From CAIYPH01 sp043744375 (GTDB taxonomy: Bacteria; Pseudomonadota; Alphaproteobacteria; Acetobacterales; Acetobacteraceae), in NCBI GenBank assembly GCA_043744375.1, contig JAYTUU010000034.1, positions 15,838 through 79,837 on the forward strand: DNA of 64,000 nucleotides, written 5' to 3'. The translations under genes were made by a program, and so were the position numbers. The stretch's first letter is position 1. The number at the start of each line of letters is the position of its first letter. The notes beneath the pieces were generated by a model, which did not search any database, was not told the origin of the DNA, and saw only the letters and a list, made by a program, of their open reading frames with translations. Positions 62,386-64,000 of the stretch are shown in pieces.

Positions 62386-63869
62386 TTTATCCCTTAAGCA
62401 TTCCTACCGAGCAACGCTCGACGGCGGCGTTACTCGAAGGACTGGCGGGAACGACGCCGATCGAGACGCATATCTCGGCGGTGTTTGTCGGCGCGGAGAC
62501 TGTGTGGAAGCTCAAGAAAGCGGTCCACCTGCCGTTCCACGACTTTACCGACGTGGCAGAACGGCGGCGCACGGCGTTGCGGGAACTTGAGCTGAACGCG
62601 CCGCATGCGCCGGGGATGTATCGGGACGTCGCGGCCGTCACGCGCGCGGCGGATGGCACGCTGACGCTCGGCGGCGAGGGCGTGGCGATCGACTGGGTGC
62701 TGCGGATGGCACGCGTTCCAGCCCCGGACTTTCTCGATGCAGTGGCGGCACGCGGCGAACTGAACGTCTCGATGCAGGACGCCCTGGCCGACGCGGTGGC
62801 AGCGATGCACGCGGCGCTCGATCCGGCCGAGAAGGACCAGGCGGCAGGGTTGCTACGGATCGCGACCGGCAATCATCGTTCGGCCGAGGCCGCCGGATTG
62901 CCCCGCGCCGCCATCGACTCGTGGCTGGCGGCAATGCGGGCGGCGATCGGCGCGCGCACCGATTGGCTGCGCGCGCGCGGCGCTGCGGGCTTCGTGCGGC
63001 GCGCGCATGGCGATCTGCATCTCGGCAATCTCTGCCTGCGCGAAGGCCGGCCGGTGCCGTTCGACGCGCTGGAATTCGACGAGGACATGGCCACCATCGA
63101 CCTCGGCTATGATTTCGCGTTCCTGCTGATGGACCTCGATATCCGCGTCGGCCGGGCAGCGGCGAACCGGGTGATGAACCGCTATCTGGCGCGCACCGGC
63201 GACTGGGACATGGTGCGCGGGCTGCCGGTGTTCCTGTCGATGCGGGCGATGGTGCGAGCGCACGTGGTCGCGCGCGGCGGGGAGCGGGCGACGGCTTCGG
63301 CCTATCTGGATCGGGCGCTGGCCTATCTGGAGCCGGGCAAGCGGGCCGTGGTGGTGGCGATCGGCGGGCTGCCAGGGGTGGGGAAATCGACGGTGGCGCG
63401 GGCATTGGCGCCCGATCTCGGGCCGGCGCCGGGGGCGGTGATCGTACGCAGCGACGAGATCCGCAAGCGGTTGCAGGGTGTCGCGCCGGAAACGCGGCTG
63501 CCGGCGTCGGCCTATGGTGCGGCGCAGAGCCGTGCGGTGTTCGAGGCGATCAATGCGGCGGTGCGCTGTCTGGCCGCGGCCGGGCATGCGGTGATCGCCG
63601 ATGCCACGTTCATGGACCCCGTGCACCGCGCCTCGGTCGCCGCCGCGGCGGAGGGGGCGCGGTTTCTGGGGGTCTGGCTGGATGCGGAGTTGCCGGTGCT
63701 GGAGGCCCGGGTCGCGACCCGGCGCGATGACGCGTCCGATGCCGATCTGACGGTACTCAGGCGCGCGGCGGCAAGCGGCGCCGGTGCGCCCGAGTGGTTG
63801 GCGGTTCCCGCGGGACCAGCGGATGATCCAGCGGAGACGATCCGAATACGACTTGATGCGGATACATAA
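62364..63869 (+). CDS. Fusion of an aminoglycoside-phosphotransferase-like domain and a P-loop kinase/ATPase domain
   Basis: A protein of about 501 residues. The N-terminal part (to about 310) resembles APH-type kinases with HGDLHLGNLCL near 215-225 and DLGYDFAFLLMDLD. The C-terminal part has the P-loop GGLPGVGKST near 334-343, an IVRSDEIRKRL segment and a zeta-toxin/AAA_33-like layout (VIADATFMDPVHR). Such fusions are common and uncharacterised. No ATG or GTG precedes the conserved start ALLEGLAGTTPIETHISAVF. The only in-frame starts are TTG 62364 and TTG 62328, both inside the hairpin modules, or a rare ATT at 62400. TTG 62364 has AGG upstream and is taken as best guess. Confidence 0.8.
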   Translation: MKKETKTFYPLSIPTEQRSTAALLEGLAGTTPIETHISAVFVGAETVWKLKKAVHLPFHDFTDVAERRRTALRELELNAPHAPGMYRDVAAVTRAADGTLTLGGEGVAIDWVLRMARVPAPDFLDAVAARGELNVSMQDALADAVAAMHAALDPAEKDQAAGLLRIATGNHRSAEAAGLPRAAIDSWLAAMRAAIGARTDWLRARGAAGFVRRAHGDLHLGNLCLREGRPVPFDALEFDEDMATIDLGYDFAFLLMDLDIRVGRAAANRVMNRYLARTGDWDMVRGLPVFLSMRAMVRAHVVARGGERATASAYLDRALAYLEPGKRAVVVAIGGLPGVGKSTVARALAPDLGPAPGAVIVRSDEIRKRLQGVAPETRLPASAYGAAQSRAVFEAINAAVRCLAAAGHAVIADATFMDPVHRASVAAAAEGARFLGVWLDAELPVLEARVATRRDDASDADLTVLRRAAASGAGAPEWLAVPAGPADDPAETIRIRLDADT

Positions 63870-63923
63870 TAGTTAAAATCCCAGGGCAATCGGGTGAAGG
63901 GAAAGGCGGTGCTCAACCGTCAT

Positions 63924-64000
63924 TGCGAGCCCTTGCGAAGCAATCCAGAGCCGCCCAAATGGTCTTGTGGTGATGCTGGATTGCTTCGCAAGGGCTCGCA
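63924..64000. repeat. Palindromic repeat at the right window edge
   Basis: Bases 63924-63948 (TGCGAGCCCTTGCGAAGCAA...) are the exact inverted complement of 63976-64000, 25 bases each, with a 27-base loop. The element probably continues past the window. The sequence type (CATTGCGAG...GAAGCAATCC) is a widely dispersed intergenic repeat in bacteria. The gap 63870-63923 holds nothing recognisable. Confidence 0.9.

Overview
The window is about 64 kb of GC-rich DNA from a motile, Gram-negative alphaproteobacterium. The gene set fits Rhodospirillales, most likely Acetobacteraceae: a flagellin-flbT-flaF cluster, an FlbD-type sigma-54 activator, a 180-kDa-class NAD-glutamate dehydrogenase, UbiA, a Psd/PssA pair and MlaEF. 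The taxon is inferred from gene content and order, not from a database search. There is no rRNA, CRISPR array, phage or transposase gene. One tRNA (Pro, CGG anticodon) is present.

Layout. 1-2300: the end of a peptide-type ABC permease gene (cut by the window edge), its partner permease and a short-chain dehydrogenase. 2435-7153: NAD-glutamate dehydrogenase, minus strand. 7226-16073: a minus-strand flagellar operon in the transcription order fliF, fliG, fliH, fliN, flbD, flhA, flhF, flhG. 16278-18461: a minus-strand fliK-flgD unit. 18775-22771: flgE, flgK, flgL on the plus strand. The gap between fliK and flgE carries two divergent sigma-54 promoter matches. 22905-29888: flagellin, flbT and flaF, then a TPR-methyltransferase, a TPR/OGT-type glycosyltransferase, a family-2 glycosyltransferase and a convergent FlaG-like gene. 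This looks like a flagellin modification locus.

29955-39972 is metabolic: apt, a ugpBAEC-type transporter, tRNA-Pro, a LOG-family gene, a b561-type cytochrome, a LysM protein, an unknown gene, psd and pssA. 40123-44671 is a second peptide ABC operon that appears to be decaying. Its binding-protein gene is a truncated, internally deleted remnant and its dppB has a -1 frameshift, while dppC, dppD and dppF remain open. 44751-53312 is a housekeeping block: dnaB (preceded by two near-consensus DnaA boxes), alr, mlaE, mlaF, radA, cvpA, purF and a short-chain dehydrogenase. 53321-53842 is a self-contained unit in which a GxxExxY (PD-(D/E)xK-fold) gene sits exactly between 59-bp inverted repeats. 53867-63869 holds ubiA, a methyltransferase, a third peptide ABC transporter, aroC, fabI, pdxH and a phosphotransferase/P-loop fusion gene. 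The right edge is a palindromic repeat.

Working together: FlbD and sigma-54 probably drive the fliK-flgD and flgE units. FlhF and FlhG point to control of flagellar position and number. FlbT and FlaF probably tune flagellin synthesis, and the adjacent TPR-fused enzymes probably modify flagellin. Several small repeats recur: paired A/T-rich hairpin modules at 2.3 and 62.3 kb, and GC-rich hairpin repeats at 46.3 and 59.3-59.5 kb. Together with the GxxExxY unit and the terminal palindrome, they show that intergenic spaces here are populated by small dispersed elements.
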